A stretch of 64,000 bases of DNA, taken from positions 55,340 to 119,339 of the forward strand of contig NZ_FNCG01000019.1 of the NCBI RefSeq assembly GCF_900100945.1. Reading direction: 5' to 3'. How positions within the stretch are numbered: the stretch's first letter is position 1; each line of letters starts with the position of its first letter. The notes under the pieces were generated by a model, which was not told the origin of the DNA, made no database searches, and saw nothing but the letters and a program-made list of their open reading frames with translations. Shown piece after piece: positions 25,659-33,424 of the stretch. The DNA is from Mucilaginibacter gossypii. GTDB taxonomy: Bacteria > Bacteroidota > Bacteroidia > Sphingobacteriales > Sphingobacteriaceae. A program made the translations under genes and the position numbers.

Positions 25659-25740
25659 ATATCAAATAATACCATTTATATCAGAGGCTGAATGCTTAAA
25701 GCCTAAAGCATGGTCTGATTAATTAATATACTGTAGGATA

Positions 25741-26562
25741 TTATTTACCGTGCGCAGCGGCAGATACCTCGCTCCAGCTTTCCCACTCAGCAGCACGGCC
25801 TTCATAAGTTTGTTTAACCCACGGGTGTGCGTGTTTACCCAGGAATAAACGCAACGGAGGGTTTTCGGTGTCAATCAGCTTCAGCACAGCATCTGTAGTA
25901 GCTTCCGGTACACCGAAAATATCGGTGTCATTTAAACCAGCCTGGAAAGCCGCCCGTACAGCATCATATTCGGGCATTGCCACGGTTTGCGCGGCAGAAG
26001 CGCCAGCCCAATCAGTTGCAAAGCCGTTAGGTTCAATCAGGGAAACGTTTATTCCAAAGCCTTTTACTTCGGCGGCCAGGGTTTCACTTAAACCTTCTAC
26101 CGCAAATTTAGAGGCGTTATATAAACCCAGCACAGGTAAAGTAACGAGGCCAAGTACGCTCGAAAGCTGGATAATATGGCCGTAGCCTTGTTCACGCATT
26201 ACAGGTAACACTGCCTGTGATAACCATAGCAGTCCAAAAAAATTGGTTTCCATCTGCTCGCGGGCTTCCTGCTCGGTAGTTTCTTCAACGCTGCCGAATA
26301 AACCGTAACCTGCATTGTTGATCAGCACATCAATACTGCCGAAGTGTTCTTTTGCCTTGTTGATGGCTGCGAAATCTGCAGCGCGATCATTAACATCCAG
26401 TTGCAGCGGTAAAATATTGTCGCCATATTTATTTACCAGGTCATCCAAAGCGCTCAGGTTACGAGCGGTTGCTACTACTTTATCGCCTCTTTGCAGTAAT
26501 GCCTCGGCCCATAATTTACCGAAACCACGTGATGCGCCGGTAATGAAAATTGTCTTTGCCAT
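25741..26562 (-). CDS. Short-chain dehydrogenase/reductase
   Basis: A 273-residue classical SDR. The Rossmann signature TGASRGFGK is near residue 7, NNAGYG near 80, the catalytic Ser in IQLSSVLG, and the YxxxK pair in LYNASKFAVEG. The frame extends upstream to 26607, but the ATG at 26562 (MAKTIFITG) gives the usual N-terminus, about 6 residues before the glycine motif. The substrate cannot be read from the sequence; the Gly-Phe-Gly version is common in SDRs that reduce small carbonyl compounds. It is followed by an AraC regulator on the same strand. Confidence 0.92.
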   Translation of the reverse strand: MAKTIFITGASRGFGKLWAEALLQRGDKVVATARNLSALDDLVNKYGDNILPLQLDVNDRAADFAAINKAKEHFGSIDVLINNAGYGLFGSVEETTEQEAREQMETNFFGLLWLSQAVLPVMREQGYGHIIQLSSVLGLVTLPVLGLYNASKFAVEGLSETLAAEVKGFGINVSLIEPNGFATDWAGASAAQTVAMPEYDAVRAAFQAGLNDTDIFGVPEATTDAVLKLIDTENPPLRLFLGKHAHPWVKQTYEGRAAEWESWSEVSAAAHGK

Positions 26563-26737
26563 TTTTGTTGTTTTTAAATGATAGCACAAAATTAACAGGG
26601 CAAACACAGGGCAATTTATACAGAAGTAGGGAACAATGATACATTTTTACGCGGGGGCTTGTAATTGGTAATCAAAGTGTCATTAGGCGTAAATGTCGGC
26701 AGAAACTTAGAAACCGTTTGACTTTGATTGTTTTAAA

Positions 26738-26839
26738 TGTAGAGACGCATAATTGCGTCTCCCGCATGCAATTTCGAACGAAATCAGAAGCCTTTTGAAT
26801 TGGCTTGTCCGCCGGGAGACGCAATTATGCGTCTCTACA
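26738..26839. repeat. GAGACGCA inverted-repeat element, copy 1
   Basis: The 26-bp arms at 26738-26763 (TGTAGAGACGCATAATTGCG and TCTCCC) and 26814-26839 are perfectly inverted. Each arm is itself a palindrome, GAGACGCA/TGCGTCTC around TAAT or ATTA. A relative lies at 62754-62845. The stretch 26563-26965 holds no gene, only this element, a terminator and another repeat arm. Confidence 0.85.
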
Positions 26840-26877
26840 AAAAACTTTTCCTCCGTTTTAAAGGCTCTTCGGCTTAT

Positions 26878-26920
26878 AAAAAAACGCACCCCATCTACAG
26901 GGAGACGGGGTGCGTTTTTT
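26878..26920 (-). terminator. Strong terminator after the GH2 gene
   Basis: The 15-bp stem AAAAAACGCACCCC/GGGGTGCGTTTTTT has T tracts in both directions. It would stop minus-strand transcripts from the beta-galactosidase gene and plus-strand transcripts entering from the left. Confidence 0.9.
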
Positions 26921-26927
26921 TATAGGT

Positions 26928-26960
26928 CCAAACTCCCTCTCCAAAGGAGAGGGCGGGGGT
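26928..26960. repeat. CTCCCTCTCC/GGAGAGGG arm after GH2 stop
   Basis: AACTCCCTCTCCAAAGGAGA with GGGCGGGGGT ends 5 bp from the stop codon of the beta-galactosidase gene. It has the same core (CCCTCTCCAAAGGAGAGGG) as the left arm inside miaB. Confidence 0.75.
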
Positions 26961-26964
26961 GATG

Positions 26965-29397
26965 TTATTTACTTTTCAGTACCAGTGTAGCACTTTTCAA
27001 ACCATCAGCCGAAGCGGTTAAAGTGATCGTGCCGGCTTTTTCTTTGGCCTGTACTATGGCCAGCGCAAGGCCATGAAATGATTTTCGGTAATCAGCTTTA
27101 AACGGATCATGGCTAACCGGATCGCCGTTGTCAACGCTGGCAATGGAGCCCTCGCCGGCAATCTTAAAGTTTACCTTGTTATCAGCATCAGGTACAACGT
27201 TGCCGTCTTTATCCAATATTTTTACGGTGATAAATGACAGGTCTTTGCCATCGGCTTTGATCTGCGAGCGGTCGGCAGTCAGCTCGATTTTTGCAGGAAC
27301 TCCGGCGGTATGGATCTCGCGGGTTAACACGGTTTTGCCGTTTTTGCGCGATATGGCTTTCAGCGTGCCGGGCTCATATTTTACCCGCCACATTACGTGC
27401 AGGTCGTCGCCGGTTTTCTTTTGGATGCCTAATGATTTGCCATTGAGGTAAAGCTCAACCTCATCGGCGTTGTTATAGTATGCCCAGATGTCGATCATTT
27501 TACCAGGCTGCCAGTTCCAGTGCGGGAAAATGTGGAGCACATTTTTATTGGTCCACTCACTTTGGTACATATAATATACGTCTTTAGGGAAGCCGGCCAG
27601 GTCAATAATACCGAAGTAGGAGCTGCGCGATGGCCATGAATATGGAGTTGGTTCGCCCAGATAGTCAAAGCCCGTCCAGATGAACATGCCCGAAAGGAAG
27701 TCGTACTTTTTCATCACCTTCCAGGTCATTTCATGGGTTGAGCCCCAGGGTGGTCGGGTGTTGTCATATGCCGAAACATTGTTGCCTTCCCTTACAAAAG
27801 GTTTATCATAGCTTGGCGGCCAAACCCTGATGCTATCCGAAGGCATTTCATAATAACCACGCGTTTCCAAACCCGAAGTAGTTTCAGTAGCAATAAACTT
27901 TTTACCCGGGTAACGGTCATGAAACTTAGCGTAATCAAACTGGTGATAGTTATAACCAACCAAATCAATAGCACCCGATTTTATAATTTTGTTGGTGCTA
28001 TCCGGACGGTCATTAGCCGTAGTGAGCGGGCGGGTTTTATCGAGGCTGTGAACAATAGCCGCCAACTCAGGCGCAATGCGTAACGCGCTGGTATCCGCCT
28101 GTTGCGGGATTTCGTTGCCGATACTCCAGATCATGATGCTTGGATGATTGCGGTCGCGTTTGATTTGGTCTTCCAGATCGCGTTTATGCCATTCTTTAAA
28201 GTACAGGTGATAATCGTAAGTAGCCTTTTTCCATTCCCAGCAATCAAAGGCTTCATCCATCACAATAAAACCCATTTTATCGCAAAGGTCCAGCAGTTCG
28301 GGTGCCGGAGGGTTGTGCGAGGTGCGGATGCCATTACAGCCCATCGCTTTGAGCATCTGCAACTGGCGCTCCAATGCACGGTTGTTAATAGCTGCGCCAA
28401 GGCTGCCAAGGTCATGGTGATTACAAACACCTAAAATCTTCATCGGCTTCCCGTTCAGGCTGAAACCTTTATCTGCATCAAAATTAAAATAGCGAATGCC
28501 AACGGTGGTTGTATATTCATCAACTACTTTTTTGCCTTCAATAAGCTGGGTAACGGCTTTATATAAGTATGGGTTCTCTACCGACCAAAGCACCGGGTTT
28601 TTTACCGTAAGGGTATTGGTTATCGTTAAAGGCTCATTTTTATTTTGCGCTGCCGATGTAGCTTCGCCCGCGGCGGCTACCTGTTTACCGGCCGCGTCAT
28701 AAAGTTTGGTGCTGATGAGCACCTGCGGCGATGCCTGGTCATTATGCAGTTGTACCTGTACATTTACTTTGGCAGAGGCACCGGTGATATCGCTCGTGGT
28801 TACATAGGTGCCCCAATGATCAATGGCGGTTTTGTTGGTGGTAACCAGCCAAACATGGCGGTAAATACCCGAACCCGAATACCAGCGCGAATTTGGCTGC
28901 ACCGAGTTATCAACTTTAACAGCGATAACGTTATTACCGCCGAAATTTAAGTAAGGAGTAAGTTCATACCTGAAAGAGATATACCCGTTTGGCCTGAAGC
29001 CAAGGTGATGGCCGTTAATCCAAACATCGCTTTTTTGATATACGCCATCAAAATCAATATAAACCAGCTTGCCTTTTGATGTAGCCGGAACAGTAAAAGT
29101 TTTGCGGTACCAGCCAATGCCGCCGGGCAGGGCGCCGCCTTCAGGTGTGGCCGGGTTATCTTTTGAAAATTTACCTTCAATACTCCAGTCATGCGGCAAA
29201 TTGAGCACGCGCCATTTGCTGTCGTTCAGCGTTGTTTTTTCGCCGTTTTCAACAGCGCCGAGGTTAAAGCGCCAGCTTTTATCAAAATCAAGTTTCTGCC
29301 GGTTTTGGGCAAAAGGTTTTAATGCGGCCAGCGTCAGGACGGCAAGGATGCATGCAAACTTATAAGCCCCGGCGCGGTGGGTTTTCATTGATGACAT
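26965..29397 (-). CDS. Secreted glycoside hydrolase family 2 beta-galactosidase
   Basis: An exported GH2 enzyme of 810 residues from the ATG at 29397 (the frame reaches a GTG at 29430). A signal peptide ends KPFAQ. The order is: sugar-binding domain (GGIGWYRKTFTVP, VYQKSDVWINGHHLGFRPNG), immunoglobulin-like domain, TIM barrel with the acid/base Glu at about 429 in SIGNEIP and the nucleophile Glu at about 505 in ATETTSG, a DUF4982-type domain, and a C-terminal Ig-like domain (IELTADRSQIKADGKDLSFI). It would release galactose from oligosaccharides in the periplasm or outside. No SusC/SusD pair is nearby. Confidence 0.92.
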   Translation of the reverse strand: MSSMKTHRAGAYKFACILAVLTLAALKPFAQNRQKLDFDKSWRFNLGAVENGEKTTLNDSKWRVLNLPHDWSIEGKFSKDNPATPEGGALPGGIGWYRKTFTVPATSKGKLVYIDFDGVYQKSDVWINGHHLGFRPNGYISFRYELTPYLNFGGNNVIAVKVDNSVQPNSRWYSGSGIYRHVWLVTTNKTAIDHWGTYVTTSDITGASAKVNVQVQLHNDQASPQVLISTKLYDAAGKQVAAAGEATSAAQNKNEPLTITNTLTVKNPVLWSVENPYLYKAVTQLIEGKKVVDEYTTTVGIRYFNFDADKGFSLNGKPMKILGVCNHHDLGSLGAAINNRALERQLQMLKAMGCNGIRTSHNPPAPELLDLCDKMGFIVMDEAFDCWEWKKATYDYHLYFKEWHKRDLEDQIKRDRNHPSIMIWSIGNEIPQQADTSALRIAPELAAIVHSLDKTRPLTTANDRPDSTNKIIKSGAIDLVGYNYHQFDYAKFHDRYPGKKFIATETTSGLETRGYYEMPSDSIRVWPPSYDKPFVREGNNVSAYDNTRPPWGSTHEMTWKVMKKYDFLSGMFIWTGFDYLGEPTPYSWPSRSSYFGIIDLAGFPKDVYYMYQSEWTNKNVLHIFPHWNWQPGKMIDIWAYYNNADEVELYLNGKSLGIQKKTGDDLHVMWRVKYEPGTLKAISRKNGKTVLTREIHTAGVPAKIELTADRSQIKADGKDLSFITVKILDKDGNVVPDADNKVNFKIAGEGSIASVDNGDPVSHDPFKADYRKSFHGLALAIVQAKEKAGTITLTASADGLKSATLVLKSK

Positions 29398-29505
29398 AAT
29401 ATCGTTTGGGATTAAATGTGTTTTGGACACTAAATTATAAATAATAGGTTAAAAGAGAAGGAATGCCGTAAATAAGTATGGAGTTGCCTTTAAATCATAA
29501 TTAAG

Positions 29506-29658
29506 TTGAGCGATAAAGGAAAAAACTCTCCCACCCCTGAATATTTATATATAGTGCTTGCGGTCGGTGTTTTCATCGCGCCACTTCTATATTTCTTACA
29601 AAAGACATGGTACGGTAATAACATCAACCACGGGCTAAATTGGGCTCTTGGGAAATAA
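29506..29658 (+). CDS. Possible 50-residue membrane peptide (TTG start)
   Basis: An open frame too short for normal gene calling: TTG at 29506 to TAA at 29656-29658. It translates to a polar start (SDKGKNSPTPE), one hydrophobic span (YLYIVLAVGVFIAPLLYFL) and a polar tail (QKTWYGNNINHGLNWALGK). The span and tail are partly repeated at 30472-30564, where 2-bp and 1-bp indels break the frame. No ribosome-binding site is evident and no ATG is available, so it may itself be a fragment. Function unknown. Confidence 0.3.
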   Translation: MSDKGKNSPTPEYLYIVLAVGVFIAPLLYFLQKTWYGNNINHGLNWALGK

Positions 29659-29667
29659 ATGTACCAA

Positions 29668-30438
29668 TTAAGGCTTAATCCCATTGATGTATATATCTGG
29701 ATTTACGCCACCCACGTAAACAGTTTTCTTGAGATCCAAACCCTTCGTGAAATGATTAATGTGTGAATCAGATAGCCTCATTGAATTTTGCGCGCTTTTA
29801 ATCGAAAAACTGCCTTCATAGAAACCTGTCAACCAACTTACCTTATATATGTATGATACATCGTTATATTTCTTTTCGTTCTCATGCTGAAATACTATTC
29901 TTTCTGACTGTGCTGAAAGATCTCTAACATCAAATATCCAGTCTTTCCAAGCATCGGTATTATTAGAATTTGAAACTCCTGCAGAATCAGTTGTAAAATA
30001 ATCGTCGATAATTCTTGTAACTTGAATTGATATATTTCTAATCGGGACATCGGTATCATTAGCAACCTTAATGAAAATATTGATTGGTGTAGGCAGTATA
30101 AATAGTTTGGGAATGCTCTTTCCTCCGGTTATTTCGTTTAATGTACTGCTTTGTAAATCTTGGATTTTATCATTCCTCTCGCTTAATTGATTTTGTAAAT
30201 CAATTATTTTGTTAGAAGAGTCAATAACGGTTTGTTGGCTCTCAATGATTTTGTTGCTCTTTTGAATAATATCGTTACTTTTACTAAGCAAATTTTGATA
30301 TTCTAAATTTCTTTTTATTTCGTTATCCAATTCCTCCTGTTTATCGTTGAGTTTTTGTCTATAGTCAAAAAAAGCCGCAGTAACGGTAACAATGCTGCCG
30401 ATGATTATAAATATTAATGGAATCATTTTTTTAGACAT
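29668..30438 (-). CDS. Unrecognised membrane-anchored coiled-coil protein
   Basis: A 256-residue protein that I do not recognise. Residues 5-25 (MIPLIFIIIGSIVTVTAAFF) form an N-terminal membrane anchor. Residues about 28-100 are a long coiled coil (KQEELDNEIKRNLEYQNLL, then repeats of SNKII and DLQNQLSERNDKIQDLQ). A compact domain of about 150 residues follows (INIFIKVANDTDVPIRNISI, VSWLTGFYEGSFSI). Codon use is more A/T-rich than in the neighbours, and the gene lies between two diverged copies of a ~90-bp sequence, which suggests recent arrival. Confidence 0.75.
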   Translation of the reverse strand: MSKKMIPLIFIIIGSIVTVTAAFFDYRQKLNDKQEELDNEIKRNLEYQNLLSKSNDIIQKSNKIIESQQTVIDSSNKIIDLQNQLSERNDKIQDLQSSTLNEITGGKSIPKLFILPTPINIFIKVANDTDVPIRNISIQVTRIIDDYFTTDSAGVSNSNNTDAWKDWIFDVRDLSAQSERIVFQHENEKKYNDVSYIYKVSWLTGFYEGSFSIKSAQNSMRLSDSHINHFTKGLDLKKTVYVGGVNPDIYINGIKP

Positions 30439-30471
30439 AAGGTTTGTAAATATAAAAAATTCAACAGGCGT

Positions 30472-30576
30472 TCATTGTGCTTATGGTCGGCGTTTTCATT
30501 GTACCACTTATATTTCTTACAAAAGACAGTGCTATGATGATAACATCGACCACACGCTAAAAAAATCAATCTTGAA
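30472..30576 (+). pseudogene. Frameshifted second copy of the small membrane peptide
   Basis: GTGCTTATGGTCGGCGTTTT and the next ~70 bp align base for base with 29554-29638, apart from scattered substitutions, a 2-bp deletion (CTTCTATATTTC becomes CTTATATTTC) and a 1-bp insertion. The reading frame of the first copy is lost after PLIF. There is no N-terminal part. It overlaps the region upstream of the coiled-coil gene. Confidence 0.55.
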
Positions 30577-30591
30577 ATAGGAGATTTAAAC

Positions 30592-30679
30592 CTATGGTGG
30601 TAACACCATAGCTATTAACTTAGGCCAGCAGTTGGAGGTTAGCAGGGTTAACATAAAATTGATAATCAGTTAACTGATT
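30592..30679. promoter_or_regulatory. Two perfect palindromes upstream of the Cys-rich genes
   Basis: CTATGGTG/CACCATAG with a 4-base loop lies at 30592-30611, and the perfect 16-bp palindrome AATCAGTTAACTGATT at 30664-30679. The second is of the size of a dimeric repressor site and lies about 70-135 bp upstream of the possible starts of the Cys-rich pair. The rest of 30439-30745 shows only the broken repeat copy. Confidence 0.45.
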
Positions 30680-30814
30680 GTATGGCTGGTTAGCTCTAAG
30701 CAGCCTATTGATGTGTTGAAGGATGAATAGTAGCCGATTGGATTTATGTATTATAACAACATCAAACTTAAATCATCTTATACTATTTCCTCTAACATTC
30801 CGTTTCAAGATTCA

Positions 30815-31138
30815 ATGAAAGCAATCGCCTTTATCATGTTAATTTTTATGGTGCTCATTTCCACAATACCGGGAAAAGCGGAGCCTATATATAACATGAC
30901 CAAAAATTGCTGTCATCACATGGATCATATGCCGCAGAAACAGCATGGCGGTCAAAAAGGATGTGACGGTGGTATGTGCATGACCATGCTATCGTGTAAC
31001 AATTGCTGCTTTTTAAAAGTTGAACCTATCAAGGCCGGACCTGTTGCCGCTATTATTAGTAGCAATGCTCCTTTGCTTGACCTTGCAGGCAATTTATCCG
31101 ATTACGCCAACACCTGCTGGAACCCTCCGAAAGCTTGA
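30815..31138 (+). CDS. Exported Cys/His/Met-rich small protein
   Basis: 107 residues from the ATG at 30815; the frame also opens at an ATG at 30746 (130 residues), but MKAIAFIMLIFMVLISTIPG is a normal signal peptide when read from the later start. The mature part holds a metal-ligand-like region: NCCHHMDHMPQKQHGG, then CDGGMCMTMLSCNNCC. The C-terminal part is unremarkable and ends TCWNPPKA. Such proteins often lie beside copper or cobalt/zinc/cadmium efflux genes in Bacteroidota, but no efflux gene is present here. A metal-binding role is inferred from composition only. It precedes another Cys-rich gene by 63 bp. Confidence 0.65.
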   Translation: MKAIAFIMLIFMVLISTIPGKAEPIYNMTKNCCHHMDHMPQKQHGGQKGCDGGMCMTMLSCNNCCFLKVEPIKAGPVAAIISSNAPLLDLAGNLSDYANTCWNPPKA

Positions 31139-31201
31139 TAAAAAGACATCTGCCTGTTTTCAATAGTATATCTTTTTATTAAACATTCAATTTAAAAAAT
31201 C

Positions 31202-31399
31202 ATGAAGAAGTTTCTTTTCATCACCACTGTGATGCTGTTTACCATATTTAATATTTCGTTTGCTAATACGCCTTGCTGCAATAACAAAATGAACCATTGC
31301 ACCAAATGCGCAAAGTCATGCACCATGCCAACGTGTTTAGACAACTGCAGCAAATCATGCAAAGCCTCGGGCGATCGCAATAAAACCTGTGGCAAATAA
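31202..31399 (+). CDS. Exported Cys-rich peptide
   Basis: A 65-residue peptide. The signal peptide MKKFLFITTVMLFTIFNISF ends near AN. The mature part of about 43 residues carries nine cysteines: TPCC, HCTKCAKSC, PTCLDNCSKSC and a final TCGK. Two of the spacings (CTKC and CTMPTC) could bind a metal. It has no lipobox. It is followed at once by a very strong terminator, and its stop codon overlaps the first base of the stem. Together with the preceding gene it probably forms a two-gene unit. Function unknown. Confidence 0.7.
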   Translation: MKKFLFITTVMLFTIFNISFANTPCCNNKMNHCTKCAKSCTMPTCLDNCSKSCKASGDRNKTCGK

Positions 31400-31437
31400 C
31401 AAAACGGCCCCCGGTGGAAACCGGGGGCCGTTTTGTT
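31399..31437. terminator. Strong bidirectional terminator
   Basis: The perfect 16-bp stem 31399-31414/31421-31436 (ACAAAACGGCCCCCGG and its complement) has a 6-base loop. It separates the Cys-rich pair from the convergent monooxygenase-mdaB pair. Confidence 0.9.
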
Positions 31438-31448
31438 AACTATCTATT

Positions 31449-31739
31449 TTAATGCACCCTGTCGGTTTTATATATCCCAAGCGGGCCGTCTATAATATCA
31501 GCAATCTGCTTACTGAATAACTGAAAATGCTCCTGCTTAACATGCTGATCAAGCCCTTCCCGGCTGGCCCAGGTTTCATGAAAAATAAACTGGGTTTCGT
31601 CTGTTGTTGATTGGTATAGCTCGTATTGCAGGCAGGCTTCTTCCTGGCGGGATGCTGCTACCAGCTTATCCAAAAAATCTTTCATTTGGGCAGTGGTGCC
31701 GGCCTTACACTTCACTAAGGCTGTTAAGTAAATTTTCAT
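31449..31739 (-). CDS. ABM-domain quinol monooxygenase-like protein (YgiN-like)
   Basis: A 96-residue antibiotic-biosynthesis-monooxygenase domain protein. The ferredoxin-like fold shows in MKIYLTALVKCKAGT, CLQYELYQSTTDETQFIFHE with the conserved Tyr/His-Glu, and WASREGLDQHVKQEHFQLF. Its start overlaps the end of the mdaB-like gene by 35 bp. In E. coli ygiN follows mdaB, and the two are held to cycle quinones between oxidised and reduced forms. The same pairing here supports that function. Confidence 0.85.
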   Translation of the reverse strand: MKIYLTALVKCKAGTTAQMKDFLDKLVAASRQEEACLQYELYQSTTDETQFIFHETWASREGLDQHVKQEHFQLFSKQIADIIDGPLGIYKTDRVH

Positions 31740-32343
31740 GGCTTGGGTTGTTTTGGGTAAATAGCTTGTTTAAATGTTCCTGGTAGCGTTGCAGGTTCTC
31801 CTCAATATTAGCGTTTTTCATTACATCATAAAAGTGAATACTTTCTAAAGCCTGCATACCGGTAAAAGCGTTCATGCGGTGAAAGCCAAACAGGGGGCCT
31901 TCGTCAACACTGCGTTCATTAAAAAACTCGCCGGGTAAGGTGAAAGCGGTAACCGGTGCATTCCATGATGTGGTAAGCATGTATTTTTTGCCCTGCATTA
32001 AGCCCCCTGTGCCGTAATTAATGCCGGGGTTTTCGGCGGTGCGGCCATCGCTGCGGTAAATGCCGTTTTGATATCCGGCGGTAAAAACTTCGTCGATATA
32101 TTTTTTAAAGGCATGCGGTACCTGGAACCACCAAACCGGGGTGTGGTAAATAATCACATCGGCCCATTTATAGTTTTCAGCCTCTTGCATGGGGTCGTAC
32201 TCATGGTTTACATCGGTTGAACGAACTTCAAAATCAGGGTGACCGGTAAAATACTGCACGGTCGTATCCAATAATGTTTTGTTAAATCTTCCGCCGGAGT
32301 GACCGAAGATCTGCCCTCCGTTTATTACAAATATGTTTGTCAT
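31705..32343 (-). CDS. mdaB: NAD(P)H:quinone oxidoreductase, MdaB-like
   Basis: A 212-residue flavodoxin-fold protein that would reduce quinones by two electrons using FAD. The features are INGGQIFGHSGGRFNKTL near the N-terminus (flavin phosphate loop), YHTPVWWFQVPHAFKKYIDE, and GLMQGKKYMLTTSWNAP. These match modulator of drug activity B rather than the azoreductase or WrbA groups. It is co-transcribed with the overlapping YgiN-like gene and divergent from a LysR regulator 99 bp away, which most likely controls it. Confidence 0.9.
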   Translation of the reverse strand: MTNIFVINGGQIFGHSGGRFNKTLLDTTVQYFTGHPDFEVRSTDVNHEYDPMQEAENYKWADVIIYHTPVWWFQVPHAFKKYIDEVFTAGYQNGIYRSDGRTAENPGINYGTGGLMQGKKYMLTTSWNAPVTAFTLPGEFFNERSVDEGPLFGFHRMNAFTGMQALESIHFYDVMKNANIEENLQRYQEHLNKLFTQNNPSHENLLNSLSEV

Positions 32344-32409
32344 TTATTTTCTGTTTTAATTTTCATCAAAATTACAGCGGCTTAATTCATTATTAAAATA
32401 GTTTAATTT

Positions 32410-32421
32410 ATACATTTGTAT
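32410..32421. promoter_or_regulatory. Promoter/operator between mdaB and lysR
   Basis: ATACATTTGTAT is a palindrome with a 2-base centre, the size of a LysR half-site pair. It contains TACATTTG (32411-32418), an exact TAnnTTTG -7 element for the lysR gene at 32443. The overlap suggests autoregulation. Confidence 0.5.
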
Positions 32422-32442
32422 CATAATTATAATAGATAGGCT

Positions 32443-33339
32443 ATGGTTAATTTTGAATGGTTCCGCACCTTTAAGGCGATATATGAAACAGGTTCGTTAA
32501 CCGGCGCGGCCGAAGCGCTGTTTATTTCGCAGCCGGGAGTAAGCCTGCATCTAAGCTCATTGGAAAGTTATGTAGGCTACAAATTGTTCGACCGTACCTC
32601 GCGTAAAATGGTATCCACAGAGCGGGGTAAGATCTTATACAACTATATCCTGGAGGCAATTTGTAAACTGGAGGATGCCGAACGGCATTTTCATAAAAGC
32701 ACCGAAAAGGATGTGCCTACCATAAGTATAGGCATGTGCTTTGAAACTTTTCAGTTTACGCTCGAATCCTACCTGCCCACATTGCCTTTTAATGTGATCA
32801 TCAAATTTGGCGAATACCCCGAAATGCTTGCCGACCTGGACAATGGCATCCTCGATATGATTGTTACGCCTCATAAAGGCGATTATAAAGGTCTTGAGTA
32901 TAAACCTTTTTTTAAAGAACGGATAGTGGTGCTTGCCGGGGCGCAAACGCCAACCGACGAATTTAATGAACTATTGAAAACTAAAGACCTAAACCAGATT
33001 CAAACCTGGCTTAAAGCCCAAACCTGGTACGGCTCATCGGGCGATATGGAACACCTGCGGCGCTTCTGGCATATTAACTTTGGCAAACGACCTGATTTTA
33101 AGCCTAATTTCATCGTCCCTAACATGGGCTCTATTATCCGTTGTTTGAGTAATGGTAAAGGCATAGCCGTGATCCCTGATTTCCTTTCAAGAAAGGAGCG
33201 GGACAGCGGCAATATCAAACTGCTTTGGGAAGGATATAATTTAATTGAGAACACCTTGTACTTCGGCACCCGCAAAAAATCCATTTACGCAGAGCAGGTA
33301 GGAATGATCCAGGAAATTTTTGAGCGGGAGATGGTGTAA
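32443..33339 (+). CDS. LysR family transcriptional regulator
   Basis: A 298-residue regulator. The N-terminal winged helix-turn-helix is clear (FKAIYETGSLTGAAEALFIS, QPGVSLHLSSLE, KLFDRTSRKMVSTERGK). The C-terminal periplasmic-binding-type domain follows (TISIGMCFETFQ, LDMIVTPHKGDY, GKGIAVIPDFLSRKERD). The divergent mdaB/ygiN pair is the probable target, with a quinone or oxidant as signal; this is inferred from position. A dispersed GC-rich repeat follows its stop codon. Confidence 0.93.
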   Translation: MVNFEWFRTFKAIYETGSLTGAAEALFISQPGVSLHLSSLESYVGYKLFDRTSRKMVSTERGKILYNYILEAICKLEDAERHFHKSTEKDVPTISIGMCFETFQFTLESYLPTLPFNVIIKFGEYPEMLADLDNGILDMIVTPHKGDYKGLEYKPFFKERIVVLAGAQTPTDEFNELLKTKDLNQIQTWLKAQTWYGSSGDMEHLRRFWHINFGKRPDFKPNFIVPNMGSIIRCLSNGKGIAVIPDFLSRKERDSGNIKLLWEGYNLIENTLYFGTRKKSIYAEQVGMIQEIFEREMV

Positions 33340-33348
33340 GCCTCTAAT

Positions 33349-33413
33349 CGCCGCCGCTCGCCTCCGGCGAGTGGCAACTATTAAGGCGGCCTCTGGCCGC
33401 CGTGGCAAAAGAA
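33349..33413. repeat. Dispersed repeat, copy 2
   Basis: About 65 bp starting CGCCGCCGCTCGCCTC, then GGCGAGTGGCAACTATTAAG and GGCCGCCGTGGCAAAAG. It is the counterpart of 53-118 in the same orientation, located between the lysR stop and the stop of the convergent gene at 33425. Confidence 0.75.
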
Positions 33414-33424
33414 GACCATGTGAT

